Positions 9,412 through 17,486 are shown, counted from the stretch's first letter. The stretch: DNA of 42,426 bases from Gammaproteobacteria bacterium (GCA_021773555.1 JAJFKA010000169.1:1-42426); one strand, 5' to 3'. Made by a program: numbers and translations. The notes: generated from the sequence alone by a model not told the origin.

Positions 9412-9427
9412 TGCAATTTTCAAGCCA
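9412..9427 (-). promoter_or_regulatory. Sigma-54-type -24/-12 promoter for the RR-tailed protein gene
   Basis: Read on the minus strand, the sequence is TGGCTTG-AAAA-TTGCA. The TGGC and TTGCA blocks and the G before the spacer match the RpoN consensus TGGCACG-N4-TTGCW, and the GG and GC dinucleotides have the required 10-base separation. The predicted start is near 9401, about 180 nt before the ATG at 9220. No competing promoter was evident. Confidence 0.5.
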
Positions 9428-9477
9428 TTGAGAGCAAGCTATTGATAAATAAAGAAATGTAGAGATATTCAGATTAT

Positions 9478-9508
9478 TTGTCGGCTAACCTGTAAGGTAA
9501 CCCGACAA
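9478..9508. repeat. Imperfect inverted repeat (hairpin)
   Basis: TTGTCGG (9478-9484) and CCGACAA (9502-9508) pair perfectly. An inner ACC/GGT stem surrounds a five-base loop, with two mismatches between the stems. It lies downstream of the DUF5989 gene on the minus strand but lacks a T tract in that direction, so it is either a weak terminator or a protein-binding site upstream of the sigma-54-like promoter. Confidence 0.4.
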
Positions 9509-9687
9509 TTTATTGACGTGTATTCATCCAGATGGTTCGGATTTTGGTTTATGAGCGTGATTCTGCGTCCGTACTACCCAAAATGAGGTTATTGGTGCTT
9601 CGATCTGGCGCGGCGAGGCTAACTTCTTCATATTCATGTAAATATTATCGACGTACGGTCAAATCCGGGTACCAAAACCAGCAGTGT

Positions 9688-9840
9688 TTAAAAAAGGGTA
9701 TAGATAAACGGGGCAACCACAGAGCCCTCGGTCAATACGATGAGCCCTCCGACTATCGACAAGACCAACAAGATTGGAATCAGCCAGTAGTTTTTGTGGT
9801 GGCCCATAAACATCAGGAGATCGTTGATAAATTCAATCAT
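9688..9840 (-). CDS. DUF5989 family small membrane protein
   Basis: This 50-residue protein starts at the ATG at 9840-9838, which shares its A with the TGA stop of the carbamoyltransferase gene (TGATG), so the two are translationally coupled. It has an amphipathic N-terminus with HHKNYW, one hydrophobic helix (about residues 19-37), and a conserved end VVAPFIYTLF. That layout is typical of the small DUF5989 proteins that follow SxtJ-like genes next to carbamoyltransferases. Its role is unknown; it may assemble with the SxtJ-like domain in the inner membrane. The gene is short enough to be missed by automatic calling. Confidence 0.85.
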   Translation of the reverse strand: MIEFINDLLMFMGHHKNYWLIPILLVLSIVGGLIVLTEGSVVAPFIYTLF

Positions 9841-12017
9841 CAGAATGGATACTCGAATCCTGGGTTGGAGGTGGTCGACCGGCGATCGGGCTTGTACTCC
9901 CTGTGGATCTTTGAGCGACGAACCAGGCGCTGTATCAGTCCCAGAGGGGTAATGATGAAAAAGAATACCAGGGAGAAGATAACCGGCGAAGTGATTCGTG
10001 CCAGTCCAACCCCGAGTTGATGCCAGCCTCGATGTATGGCCCGCATATGCCCCGGTATTATCTCTCCCCAGATAAACAGGACTAAAAAAGGCAAAACCAG
10101 CCAGGGGGATATTGGTAATTGATTGACCCAGACCACAGTGAGCGCGAAGCCACTCAATAAAATGGCCAGGCTACGGGAAAACTTTTTCAGTGCTGCGTTT
10201 GTCATGACCGGGGCTGGGATCTGTAGCTCGGGGATGCTAAGCGTGGTCTGGTCCTTTTTGTGCAGAATGAAACTGCCGATCACGAGTGCATCCATCTCTG
10301 TAGCGTGAAAACATCTTAGTGCATCCAATGGTGACTGGACGATCGGCTCGCCGCGAACATTAAAAGAAGTGTTGATTAGTACAGCGCAGCCAGTCTGTTG
10401 CTGAAATGCCAGCAGCAGTTGATAAAAAGGGTCTTTGTCATCCTGGCCTACAGTCTGAACCCGTGCGCTATAGTCGAGGTGGGTGATTCCCGGCAAGGCG
10501 GATCGTACTTCATTGACCCGATCAAGCCCATCTCGTTTGCTGTCTGGTGTCAGGCGCAGTTCAGGGACAAGATAGTCTACGAACATCATATAAGGGCTGT
10601 TTTGATCACTGACAAAATATTTTGCCAGATGTTCGCGCAACACAGCAGGGGCAAATGGTCGAAATGACTCCCTGAATTTAATTCGCAGATTTAGCGTCTG
10701 CTGCATGTTCGGATTCCGCGCATCAGCAAGAATCGATCTGGCGCCCAGCGCGCGAGGTCCGAACTCCATCCGACCCTGATACCACCCCACGATGTTGCCG
10801 TTGGCAAGCATGGAAGCCGTTGACCGTAGCAAGTGCTGTGTCTCCATTTTCTGGTATTTTGCACCCGCCTTGATGAGTTCGGATTCAATGATCGAGTTAT
10901 CATAAGCCGGACCAAGCAGACACCCTTTCATCCTGTCCTGCCCGGTATCTGATTTCGGATTACCCAGGTGTTCATGCCAGACGTTAAAGGCCGCACCAAT
11001 GGCGCAACCGGCGTCACCGGCTGCCGGTTGTACCCAGATGTGCTCGAACATTCCCGTTCGTCGCAACACGCCGTTCGCGACGCAATTTAAAGCGACACCA
11101 CCGGCAAGGCAGAGATTAGTATGTCCTGTTTCCCGGCGCAGCGAGGATGCGAGTTTTACAACTACCTCTTCTGTTATTGCCTGGATTGAAGCGGCGAGAT
11201 CCCTGTATAACGAGGTAATCTCAGTCTCAGGCAGGCGTTCGGGAGCGCCAAACAAGGCTCGAAACTTCTCAGAAATCATACGTTCACCCACGCAATAATC
11301 GAAGTAATCGAGGTTCAGTGCGTAAGTACCATCCGGGTCAATACTGATCAGTTCGGATTTGATCAGTTCGACGAATCGAGGTTTGCCGTAGGGCGCAAGT
11401 CCCATCAGTTTGTATTCACCGGAATTGACGCTGAAGCCACAATAATAGGTGAATGCGCTGTAGAGCAGTCCAATGGAATGCGGAAAGTCGATTTGCCACA
11501 GTGGTTTCAGGTTATCTGGTGTGCCGCTCCAGGCCGAGGTGGTCGCCCATTCACCAACCCCGTCGATGCACAAGACAGCGCTTTGTTGAAATGGGCTGCA
11601 ATAGAACGCAGAACCAGCGTGCGCCTGGTGGTGCTGGGTAAAAAGAAGTCTGGGGATTGCGTCGCCGCCCGAAAGTTGACTCAACTCCTGGCGCAGCATC
11701 TTCTTCAGCCAGAGCTTTTCCTTGAGCCAGACGGGCATTGCTTGCCTGAATCGATTGAAACCGTTTGGCGCGTAGGCGAGATGGGTTTCCAGCATTCGTT
11801 CGAACTTGAGCAGCGGCTTGTCATAAAACACAACATAATCGACTTCATCGAGACTCGTACCTGCCAGGCAGTACCTGGCGGCGGCGGCGGGAAACCTGGC
11901 CTCGTGTTTCTGCCGTGTAAATCTTTCTTCCTGGGCTGCGGCCACCAGTTCGCCATCCTCTAAAAGCGCAGCAGCGCTATCGTGATAATATGCAGAAAGC
12001 CCCAGAATCCGGGTCAC
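9840..12017 (-). CDS. Carbamoyltransferase (NodU/CmcH family) fused to SxtJ-like membrane domain
   Basis: Residues 1-604 form a complete NodU/CmcH-type O-carbamoyltransferase: ILGLSAYYHDSAAAL at the start, GEYKLMGLAPYGKP, GGVALNCVANG and QPAAGDAGCAIGAA in the Kae1-like half, then EFGPRALGARSI and INTSFNVRGEPI in the C-terminal half. The family transfers a carbamoyl group from carbamoyl phosphate, via carbamoyl-AMP, to a hydroxyl of a sugar or other acceptor. Residues 605-725 have two hydrophobic segments and a tail like SxtJ membrane proteins, normally a separate gene, so this looks like a natural fusion. Next to the PEP-CTERM/exopolysaccharide locus it probably modifies a surface glycan at the membrane. 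The start at 12017 matches the family N-terminus and lies 21 bp from the divergent SGNH hydrolase start. Confidence 0.88.
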   Translation of the reverse strand: MTRILGLSAYYHDSAAALLEDGELVAAAQEERFTRQKHEARFPAAAARYCLAGTSLDEVDYVVFYDKPLLKFERMLETHLAYAPNGFNRFRQAMPVWLKEKLWLKKMLRQELSQLSGGDAIPRLLFTQHHQAHAGSAFYCSPFQQSAVLCIDGVGEWATTSAWSGTPDNLKPLWQIDFPHSIGLLYSAFTYYCGFSVNSGEYKLMGLAPYGKPRFVELIKSELISIDPDGTYALNLDYFDYCVGERMISEKFRALFGAPERLPETEITSLYRDLAASIQAITEEVVVKLASSLRRETGHTNLCLAGGVALNCVANGVLRRTGMFEHIWVQPAAGDAGCAIGAAFNVWHEHLGNPKSDTGQDRMKGCLLGPAYDNSIIESELIKAGAKYQKMETQHLLRSTASMLANGNIVGWYQGRMEFGPRALGARSILADARNPNMQQTLNLRIKFRESFRPFAPAVLREHLAKYFVSDQNSPYMMFVDYLVPELRLTPDSKRDGLDRVNEVRSALPGITHLDYSARVQTVGQDDKDPFYQLLLAFQQQTGCAVLINTSFNVRGEPIVQSPLDALRCFHATEMDALVIGSFILHKKDQTTLSIPELQIPAPVMTNAALKKFSRSLAILLSGFALTVVWVNQLPISPWLVLPFLVLFIWGEIIPGHMRAIHRGWHQLGVGLARITSPVIFSLVFFFIITPLGLIQRLVRRSKIHREYKPDRRSTTSNPGFEYPF

Positions 12018-12038
12018 AGGTTCAAGCCAGGAGCAGTG

Positions 12039-13121
12039 TTGAAGTCATTTAGTTCAAGATTGTGGCTCATGCGTGCGCTGTCGAGTCTAATCGGATTGGT
12101 GGTAGCGCTGATGATGGGCGAAGGGCTTGTTGTTGTCTATGCCAACTATGTTGCCGGACAAGAACAAATGGATGCGGGCCTGATCCAGTACGATGCCAGG
12201 TATGGCTGGAAACTCTCGGCGAACTGGACTGGTCGTCACCAACATTTCGACTATGGGGCAGAATATCACACCGATCAGTTTGGTATGCGCAAGAGTGCTG
12301 CGCAGAAGGCGAGCGTCAATCGCCGGGTCCTGGTCCTCGGCGATAGTTTCACTTTTGGGCTGGGCGTGAATGATGATGAGACGTTTGTTTCCATTTTAAA
12401 TGGATCGCAAGAGGAAGTACGCTACATCAATGCCGGGGTGCCGGGTTTTTCCCCGGACCAGCAAATTTTGTGGATGAATGCCGCGATTAAAATGAGCTTG
12501 CCAGACGAGATCCTGTTCGTCGTGTACCTGGGGAACGATCTGATTGATCTGGGCAGACCTTATCCATTGCAGGCTGAATATGCCAAGCCTTACGTGACGA
12601 TGGATGAAACAGGACAGCTGAATTTTGCGAATCTGCCGGTACCAGCAGCGCGCAAACCAGATTCCATAGCGGAGCTAACGCTGCAGGATATCGTATTGCC
12701 GGGAAGCGAACGTCGCCTCTGGTCTGGTTCGCGTCTTGTCGCATTGCTGCGCGAAAATCTGACAAGCAAGAATGTGCAACTTGAGCCTGAGTTGACTAAA
12801 CATATGCAGCCATCACTGGCACTGTTTAACGCCTTGCTTGTACGTTTAGCGACCGAACAGGGTCCACTCCTGCGATTCGTGTTGCTGCCGGGGGCCAGTC
12901 TGGTCAAAAAACCTGGCTCTCTATCAGCCAGGTACCAGCAGCTGGTTCGGGAGAAGCTTGCTTATCTGATCCAGGCTCAGGGATTCGAAGTCATTGATCT
13001 CACGCCTGCACTGTTGGGTCATACTGCGCCTGCTTACTTTCCCAATGATGGTCATCTCACTACCGATGGGCACAGGCTGGTGGCCGGTGCGTTGCTAAAC
13101 GATCCGGATGATCGACTTTGA
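12039..13121 (+). CDS. Membrane-anchored SGNH/GDSL-type hydrolase
   Basis: From the TTG at 12039 the product has 360 residues: an N-terminal hydrophobic anchor or signal (about 12-35), then an SGNH hydrolase fold facing the periplasm. Block I is VLVLGDSFTFG (Ser102), block III is YLGNDLID (Asn166), and a DGH motif near the C-terminus (Asp337, His339) supplies the other catalytic residues. Such enzymes add or remove acetyl groups on polysaccharides. I chose TTG because GGAG lies five bases before it; ATG 12069 is an alternative, and the longer frame from 11982 would overlap the carbamoyltransferase. The arrangement suggests that carbamoylation and deacetylation or acetyl transfer act on the same surface polymer. 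Confidence 0.8.
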   Translation: MKSFSSRLWLMRALSSLIGLVVALMMGEGLVVVYANYVAGQEQMDAGLIQYDARYGWKLSANWTGRHQHFDYGAEYHTDQFGMRKSAAQKASVNRRVLVLGDSFTFGLGVNDDETFVSILNGSQEEVRYINAGVPGFSPDQQILWMNAAIKMSLPDEILFVVYLGNDLIDLGRPYPLQAEYAKPYVTMDETGQLNFANLPVPAARKPDSIAELTLQDIVLPGSERRLWSGSRLVALLRENLTSKNVQLEPELTKHMQPSLALFNALLVRLATEQGPLLRFVLLPGASLVKKPGSLSARYQQLVREKLAYLIQAQGFEVIDLTPALLGHTAPAYFPNDGHLTTDGHRLVAGALLNDPDDRL

Positions 13122-13184
13122 GTAAGCCGACGACTATCAAAGGATAAATGCGGGATGACAGGGTAGACCTATTTCAGACACTCG

Positions 13185-14705
13185 CTAGTTTGAGCCGCTG
13201 GACCTTGGTCGGCTGTGCTTGTGTCCTGTTCCCAGATTTTTCGCGAACAGAGGGGTGACGCTGGCACCTTGATCTGAAGGAGTCCGTTTTTCCCAGATAT
13301 CAGTAATGAACTGCTGCTTGATTTCGTTGATCTCATCGGCAGCGTTCAGACCACGTTGCTCACGCTGAAGTTTGATATTATCTCTGGCAATCGTCAGTTC
13401 CCGCACATAGACATTGTCGGTGATGATTTCCTGCTCGAGCGTTTTGAACGCCACATCCACCGCGATTTCGTTATTGATCCGTTCGAACATCCGCTCAACG
13501 AAATGCGCTACCTGGGAGGCTTCCGTGGCCGCACCGTGACTCAGGCGTCGGACCTGTAGTTTTGAACGAAATACCCTGAATTCGTGCTGCCACTCGGGAC
13601 ACTGACGTAGGACCGGACGGAGTGCGTTAAATACTTCCGCTGAATCTCGCCCGGATTGCTGGTAGGTTTCTTTGAAAGTTGCCCACTCGTCCAGGCGTTC
13701 ACTGTGGTCAATAGCGAGTAGCTTTTCCCGGGTACTGCGTTGTGCACTTTGTTTTTTACCCTTGAGGGTGATGGCTGACTCCAGAGTCTGAACCATGTGT
13801 CGGTATTGTTGAAATAACGCCTGAAATGATGTCGGCTTTTCATGAATTTCGGCTTCGAAATAGCTGATTGAGGTGATCAGGTCTGTCAGTTGATGAGTAA
13901 AACAGAATTGTCGAAGTTCAAAGTAGCGCCAGAAGACAGCGAACCGGCTCTCCATAATGGTCAGGAAATCCTGTTGTAACAGACGCATCAGGGACTCGTT
14001 CGCCCCTTGCTGATTAGATCCCGACTCTAACAGTATCTCATCCACGAGCGTTTCATACTCGCGAAACCATTCCCGGCTTCGTCCAATATAGGCATAGTTG
14101 TCGCCGAGTTCGGCAATCAGTCTATCAATTTCGTCATCCGGCAGCTTATCGAGTTTCTTTTCATAGCGATCGTACTTGCGTAACAGTTTTTGCTGTTGTT
14201 TGCGAAACCTGCGGCGCAGATTACGAACCCGCGGGAAAGCCCGACGTGCTCGCTCAAGGTTGTCGAACAGGGTGTCTGCGTCCTGATTCTCAACCGAGAC
14301 CTTCTTGTGCAGGTAGGCATCATATTCACGTTCAAATTCCTTCTCCCTACCTTGCTTCCGATAGCTGGCTTCCAAACGGTCCATATCCAGAGGTCGGCGG
14401 GAGAACAGGCGTGCCAGCATGCCCCGGTTGAGGTTTGCAGTCATGGTGGAGACAAAGCGGTGTTCGAGAAATTCGAGTCGTAACCCGCGCTCACGCTCAA
14501 GTTCATCTGCCGAGAACAACTTCCGCCCGGGCGTATGCTGCTCGAGGAAACTCACTTGCCTGGAAAGCGTGAGGCGCTGGATTAACCACAGTCGTTGGAG
14601 CCCGCGATGCTGCCAGTCGGCTTCGAGCTCGCGCATCAGTTGCTGCCAGTACTGGTGCTCTTCCCTTGACTGTAACGGGACTTCTGCAGGAACGGATTTA
14701 CCCAT
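13185..14705 (-). CDS. Uncharacterised charged helical (coiled-coil) protein
   Basis: I do not recognise this 506-residue protein. It has no signal peptide or membrane segment and is rich in Arg, Glu, Gln and Leu. Long amphipathic helices are likely throughout, with a very basic coiled-coil stretch at about residues 150-190 (RARRAFPRVRNLRRRF, KLLRKYDRYEKKLDKL). The C-terminal 25 residues are polar and probably disordered. The gene is convergent with the SGNH hydrolase (63 bp apart) and divergent from the PEP-CTERM gene, with which it shares a 298-bp intergenic region. No clear Shine-Dalgarno site precedes the ATG at 14705. A cytoplasmic scaffold or DNA/RNA-binding role would fit the composition but is not shown. 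Confidence 0.75.
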   Translation of the reverse strand: MGKSVPAEVPLQSREEHQYWQQLMRELEADWQHRGLQRLWLIQRLTLSRQVSFLEQHTPGRKLFSADELERERGLRLEFLEHRFVSTMTANLNRGMLARLFSRRPLDMDRLEASYRKQGREKEFEREYDAYLHKKVSVENQDADTLFDNLERARRAFPRVRNLRRRFRKQQQKLLRKYDRYEKKLDKLPDDEIDRLIAELGDNYAYIGRSREWFREYETLVDEILLESGSNQQGANESLMRLLQQDFLTIMESRFAVFWRYFELRQFCFTHQLTDLITSISYFEAEIHEKPTSFQALFQQYRHMVQTLESAITLKGKKQSAQRSTREKLLAIDHSERLDEWATFKETYQQSGRDSAEVFNALRPVLRQCPEWQHEFRVFRSKLQVRRLSHGAATEASQVAHFVERMFERINNEIAVDVAFKTLEQEIITDNVYVRELTIARDNIKLQREQRGLNAADEINEIKQQFITDIWEKRTPSDQGASVTPLFAKNLGTGHKHSRPRSSGSN

Positions 14706-14769
14706 TAATCAACTACTTAAGTTCTTTGGAGTCTAGTGTCGAAATTATTTACACCTGATAAGTTGCAGG

Positions 14770-14878
14770 TCATGTCGACGTCTATGGCCCAGCCGTTGCG
14801 GGCTCTGGCGAGGAGACGGGGTGCAACTTCACCGGATCGAGATAATACCACGGTAGAATTGGAATATCTCATGTCGAC
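14770..14878. repeat. Two direct copies of TCATGTCGAC upstream of a sigma-54 promoter
   Basis: The 10-mer TCATGTCGAC occurs exactly at 14770-14779 and 14869-14878, each containing the palindrome GTCGAC. The copies are 99 bp apart and lie about 200 and 100 bp before the predicted start of the PEP-CTERM transcript, the usual range for enhancer sites of sigma-54 activators such as PrsR. Binding is inference only. Confidence 0.35.
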
Positions 14879-14951
14879 AAACTTTACAAAACACTGGAGT
14901 AGAGACTATAAACCTGATTTATCTTGTTGATTTAAATGTAAAAATAGTCGT

Positions 14952-14967
14952 TGGCACAATGATTGCT
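14952..14967 (+). promoter_or_regulatory. Sigma-54 (-24/-12) promoter of the PEP-CTERM gene
   Basis: TGGCACA-ATGA-TTGCT matches the RpoN consensus TGGCACG-N4-TTGCW at every position but one, with exact GG/GC spacing. The predicted start is about 14978, 26 nt before the ATG at 15004. RpoN together with PrsK/PrsR is known to control PEP-CTERM genes in other bacteria, and prsK lies in this window, so the element is well supported by context. Confidence 0.82.
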
Positions 14968-15003
14968 CTAATCTGACTAACAGCACTAGATGATCGATTA
15001 AAT

Positions 15004-15798
15004 ATGAAAAAAGTACTCCTATTACTCGCCCTGGCAATCAGCAGCAGTGCCTTCGCGACCCCTGTGACCATCAATGATAGTTACATTGGTGGCGACTCAC
15101 ATGGCCATGGTGACGTTATCGGTCAGGCAAACATGTTTGGCATCACCAGTATGGAAGTCGACCTGGTCGGTACCACCTTGTCCGTGACAATTAATACACC
15201 CTTTGGTGATTCAGGCCTGGGCACGTTCGGCAGCTACACGGACACACCGCTGGCGCTGGAAAGAGGCATCGGGTTTGGTGACTTGTTTCTTTCTTCTACC
15301 GGCTGGAATCCAGCGGGCCCGGCCCCGTACCTGACAGATAACCATCTCACCGGTACGGTCTGGGACTATGGCGTCTCCCTGGCCGATCGCTGGTCACGAA
15401 CCAGTGGCTCCAGTCTCTATGGCCTTGATGCGGTCACAGGTAATCCAGATGCGTATATCAGCGATGATTTTTTAAGTGGCGCGACCTACCGTAATGGCCA
15501 GGAAGTGGCTGTGAATACCGGTACCGCGACATTGCTGACCAACGCCACGAACTTTTCGAGTGTTGCTGGTACAAATACAGTGGTATTCAGCCTGGATATC
15601 GCAGGCACTGATCTTGCGAGTGCGGGTGCGATTGGCCTGCACTGGGCGATGACGTGTGGTAACGATACCATCGAAGGGAATTACACGGTTGTGTCAGTAC
15701 CAGAGCCTTCCTCAATCGCAATCGTGTTACTGGGACTCCTCTGTGTAGGAACCGCCAGCGTCAGACGTCGTCGATCAGCAATTGGTGTTCAGGTCTGA
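15004..15798 (+). CDS. PEP-CTERM sorting domain-containing secreted protein
   Basis: The 264-residue protein has a classic Sec signal peptide (MKKVLLLLALAISSSAFA, cleavage about residue 19). The secreted body is rich in Gly, Thr, Ser and Asp with little charge. The C-terminal PEP-CTERM signal has three parts: VPEPSS (232-237), a hydrophobic helix (238-252) and RRRR (254-257), with a short tail. Exosortase XrtA cuts at such signals and the protein goes to the cell surface or matrix. The body contains DSYIGGDSHGHGDVIG near the start and resembles other XrtA substrates that lack a named enzyme domain. It is driven by the sigma-54 promoter at 14952-14967. Its 3' end overlaps the convergent DoxX gene by 10 bp. 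Confidence 0.92.
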   Translation: MKKVLLLLALAISSSAFATPVTINDSYIGGDSHGHGDVIGQANMFGITSMEVDLVGTTLSVTINTPFGDSGLGTFGSYTDTPLALERGIGFGDLFLSSTGWNPAGPAPYLTDNHLTGTVWDYGVSLADRWSRTSGSSLYGLDAVTGNPDAYISDDFLSGATYRNGQEVAVNTGTATLLTNATNFSSVAGTNTVVFSLDIAGTDLASAGAIGLHWAMTCGNDTIEGNYTVVSVPEPSSIAIVLLGLLCVGTASVRRRRSAIGVQV

Positions 15799-16232
15799 AC
15801 CTTTCTACGGTCGATACTGAATGGTCCTGTTCCGATCGATGAAACGATAAGTAAGCCCGCCAGGATACCCATGTTCTTGAAAAAGTTCTGGGTTTCGTGG
15901 CTTTTCTCCATCCCCTCCGCGTAGTCCCAAAAATTGTGCATATAGAGACTGATCACAAGCGTCAGCCCGGCAAGCAAAAATGCCGCTATCCGTGCGTGGT
16001 AACCAACGATAACAGCAGATCCTGCCGTGATTTGAATCACAATGGTGACTACCAGTAATGTCGTGACGAAAGGCACATTGTGCGCGGCCATATACGCAAC
16101 AGTCGAATCCCAGCCTGTTATCTTCGTGATTGCCGGCAGAATAAAGTAAAGCCCAAGCAAGCCGCGCCCGAGCAGCAGGCAGCCGTTACTTGCCAGTGCC
16201 ACAACAGGTTTTTCGGTCAGGGTGTTCATCAT
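15789..16232 (-). CDS. DoxX family membrane protein
   Basis: This 147-residue inner-membrane protein has four hydrophobic segments (about 12-32, 53-73, 78-96 and 118-136). The pattern GRGLLGLYFILPAITKITG near the start is typical of DoxX/DoxD proteins, and NFWDYAEGMEKSHETQNFFKNMGILAGLL matches the conserved DoxX end. Members are proposed to take part in redox or thiosulfate:quinone chemistry, but the biochemical role of most is unknown. I chose the ATG at 16232 because GAGG lies just upstream; the frame extends 20 residues further without a better start. It diverges from the esterase gene. Confidence 0.85.
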   Translation of the reverse strand: MMNTLTEKPVVALASNGCLLLGRGLLGLYFILPAITKITGWDSTVAYMAAHNVPFVTTLLVVTIVIQITAGSAVIVGYHARIAAFLLAGLTLVISLYMHNFWDYAEGMEKSHETQNFFKNMGILAGLLIVSSIGTGPFSIDRRKVQT

Positions 16233-16303
16233 GTATCCTCGGTTTATGGGTTGGTGTAGGTCCGGCGATTTCCGATCGGGCACGTCCGGCACTGGAGGTT
16301 TTC

Positions 16304-17329
16304 ATGCCAAATCATAATTTCGAGCAGCCACGTGGAAAGATCGAATATCTGGAGGTGGATTCTCCCGGCCTCCAGAATAACCTTCTGGGAGATCCCGGGA
16401 ACCGGACAGTGGCAATTTACCTGCCCGAAGGGTACCACGATAGTAACGAGGAATTTCCGCTCCTGGTTGATATCGTCGGTTTCACCGGTAGTGGCTTCGG
16501 TCACCTTGGCTGGAAAGCTTTTGGCGAAAGCGTGCCGCAGAGAATCGATCGACTTGTTCGGGAAGGCAAAATGGGCCCTACGGTTGTTGCTTTACCGGAC
16601 TGTTTTACCTCGCTCGGCGGAAACCAGTATGTCAACTCAGCGGCAATGGGCAACTGGGCAGATTTCCTGACCCAGGATATGATCAGAGCGATTGAACAGC
16701 GCTATCGTGTGAAATCCTCTGCCCGGCATCGTGGCATTTTCGGGAAGTCTAGCGGTGGCTACGGTGCAATGGTTCATGGCATGCGCCACGCCGATGTCTG
16801 GGGTGCCATCGCCTGTCATTCCGGGGACATGGACTTCGAACTCTGTTATCGCGGCGACATGCCGGGTGTCCTAAGAGCGCTTGAAGCCTACGATGGTGAC
16901 ATCGAGCGCTTTATCGAACACTTGCGCGGCGGCAAAAAAGTTTCCGGCGGCGACATGCACCTTTTGATGATGCTCGCCATGGCTGCGAGCTATGATCCCG
17001 ATCCTTCGAGTCCCTATGGAATCCGACTGCCGGTGACAACCGATACTTGCCAGATAATTGATGAGTACTGGCAAAACTGGCTGGCCCAGGATCCCGTGCA
17101 CATGATCGAGATTCCTGCGGTGCAACGAAATCTCGAATCCTTATCCGGGTTGTATGTGGATTGTGGTGGCAAGGATCAGTACAACCTTGTTTACGGTGCG
17201 CGGCGGCTCTCCAGGCGTTTTGCAGAACTCGAACTAACGCATCGCTATGAAGAGTTCGGTGATAACCATTCAGGCGTTGATTACCGAATGGACATTTCAC
17301 TTCCTTATCTTTATGAAAAGATCTCATAG
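16304..17329 (+). CDS. Esterase (alpha/beta hydrolase, esterase D/PF00756-like)
   Basis: The 341-residue protein has the esterase D-type core: TVAIYLPEGYHDSNEEFPLLVDIVGFTG near the N-terminus, then the nucleophile elbow GIFGKSSGGYGAM (central Ser of GKSSGG). A late acid residue sits in LYVDCGGKDQYN and a His in EEFGDNHSGVDYR. There is no signal peptide, so it is probably cytoplasmic. The ATG at 16304 follows GGAGG by six bases, and the longer frame back to 16190 is unsupported. The natural ester or thioester substrate cannot be inferred. A 157-bp gap separates it from the epimerase gene. Confidence 0.85.
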   Translation: MPNHNFEQPRGKIEYLEVDSPGLQNNLLGDPGNRTVAIYLPEGYHDSNEEFPLLVDIVGFTGSGFGHLGWKAFGESVPQRIDRLVREGKMGPTVVALPDCFTSLGGNQYVNSAAMGNWADFLTQDMIRAIEQRYRVKSSARHRGIFGKSSGGYGAMVHGMRHADVWGAIACHSGDMDFELCYRGDMPGVLRALEAYDGDIERFIEHLRGGKKVSGGDMHLLMMLAMAASYDPDPSSPYGIRLPVTTDTCQIIDEYWQNWLAQDPVHMIEIPAVQRNLESLSGLYVDCGGKDQYNLVYGARRLSRRFAELELTHRYEEFGDNHSGVDYRMDISLPYLYEKIS

Positions 17330-17486
17330 CAGTCGAATCCGGAATGTGGATCAGGCCGTTCGAAATTGCTCTGCCAGAGTCAGGTTAGCTTTGGTGATGT
17401 TGTTTCCCCGGGATTCACGACATTTTGTTAGAGTGTTGAATCAAAGCGTGTGGCAATAGCGTTTCAACCCGGCCATTGAGGAGCCT

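Larger units (their letters stand above)
9221..9687. other. Non-coding region with promoter and inverted repeat
   Basis: These 467 bp separate the RR-tailed protein gene (5' end at 9220) from the end of the DUF5989 gene (9688). No convincing gene is visible. The region contains a minus-strand sigma-54-like promoter (9412-9427) and an imperfect inverted repeat (9478-9508), and is AT-richer than its surroundings around 9420-9520. Confidence 0.6.

Noticed and set aside
9532-10020. 162-residue plus-strand open frame
   Set aside because: It runs antisense through the DUF5989 gene and the end of the carbamoyltransferase gene, both of which have clear family signatures.
14736-14930. 64-residue open frame between the coiled-coil and PEP-CTERM genes
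   Set aside because: It has no ribosome site, no recognisable fold, and lies across the likely regulatory repeats; it appears to be chance.
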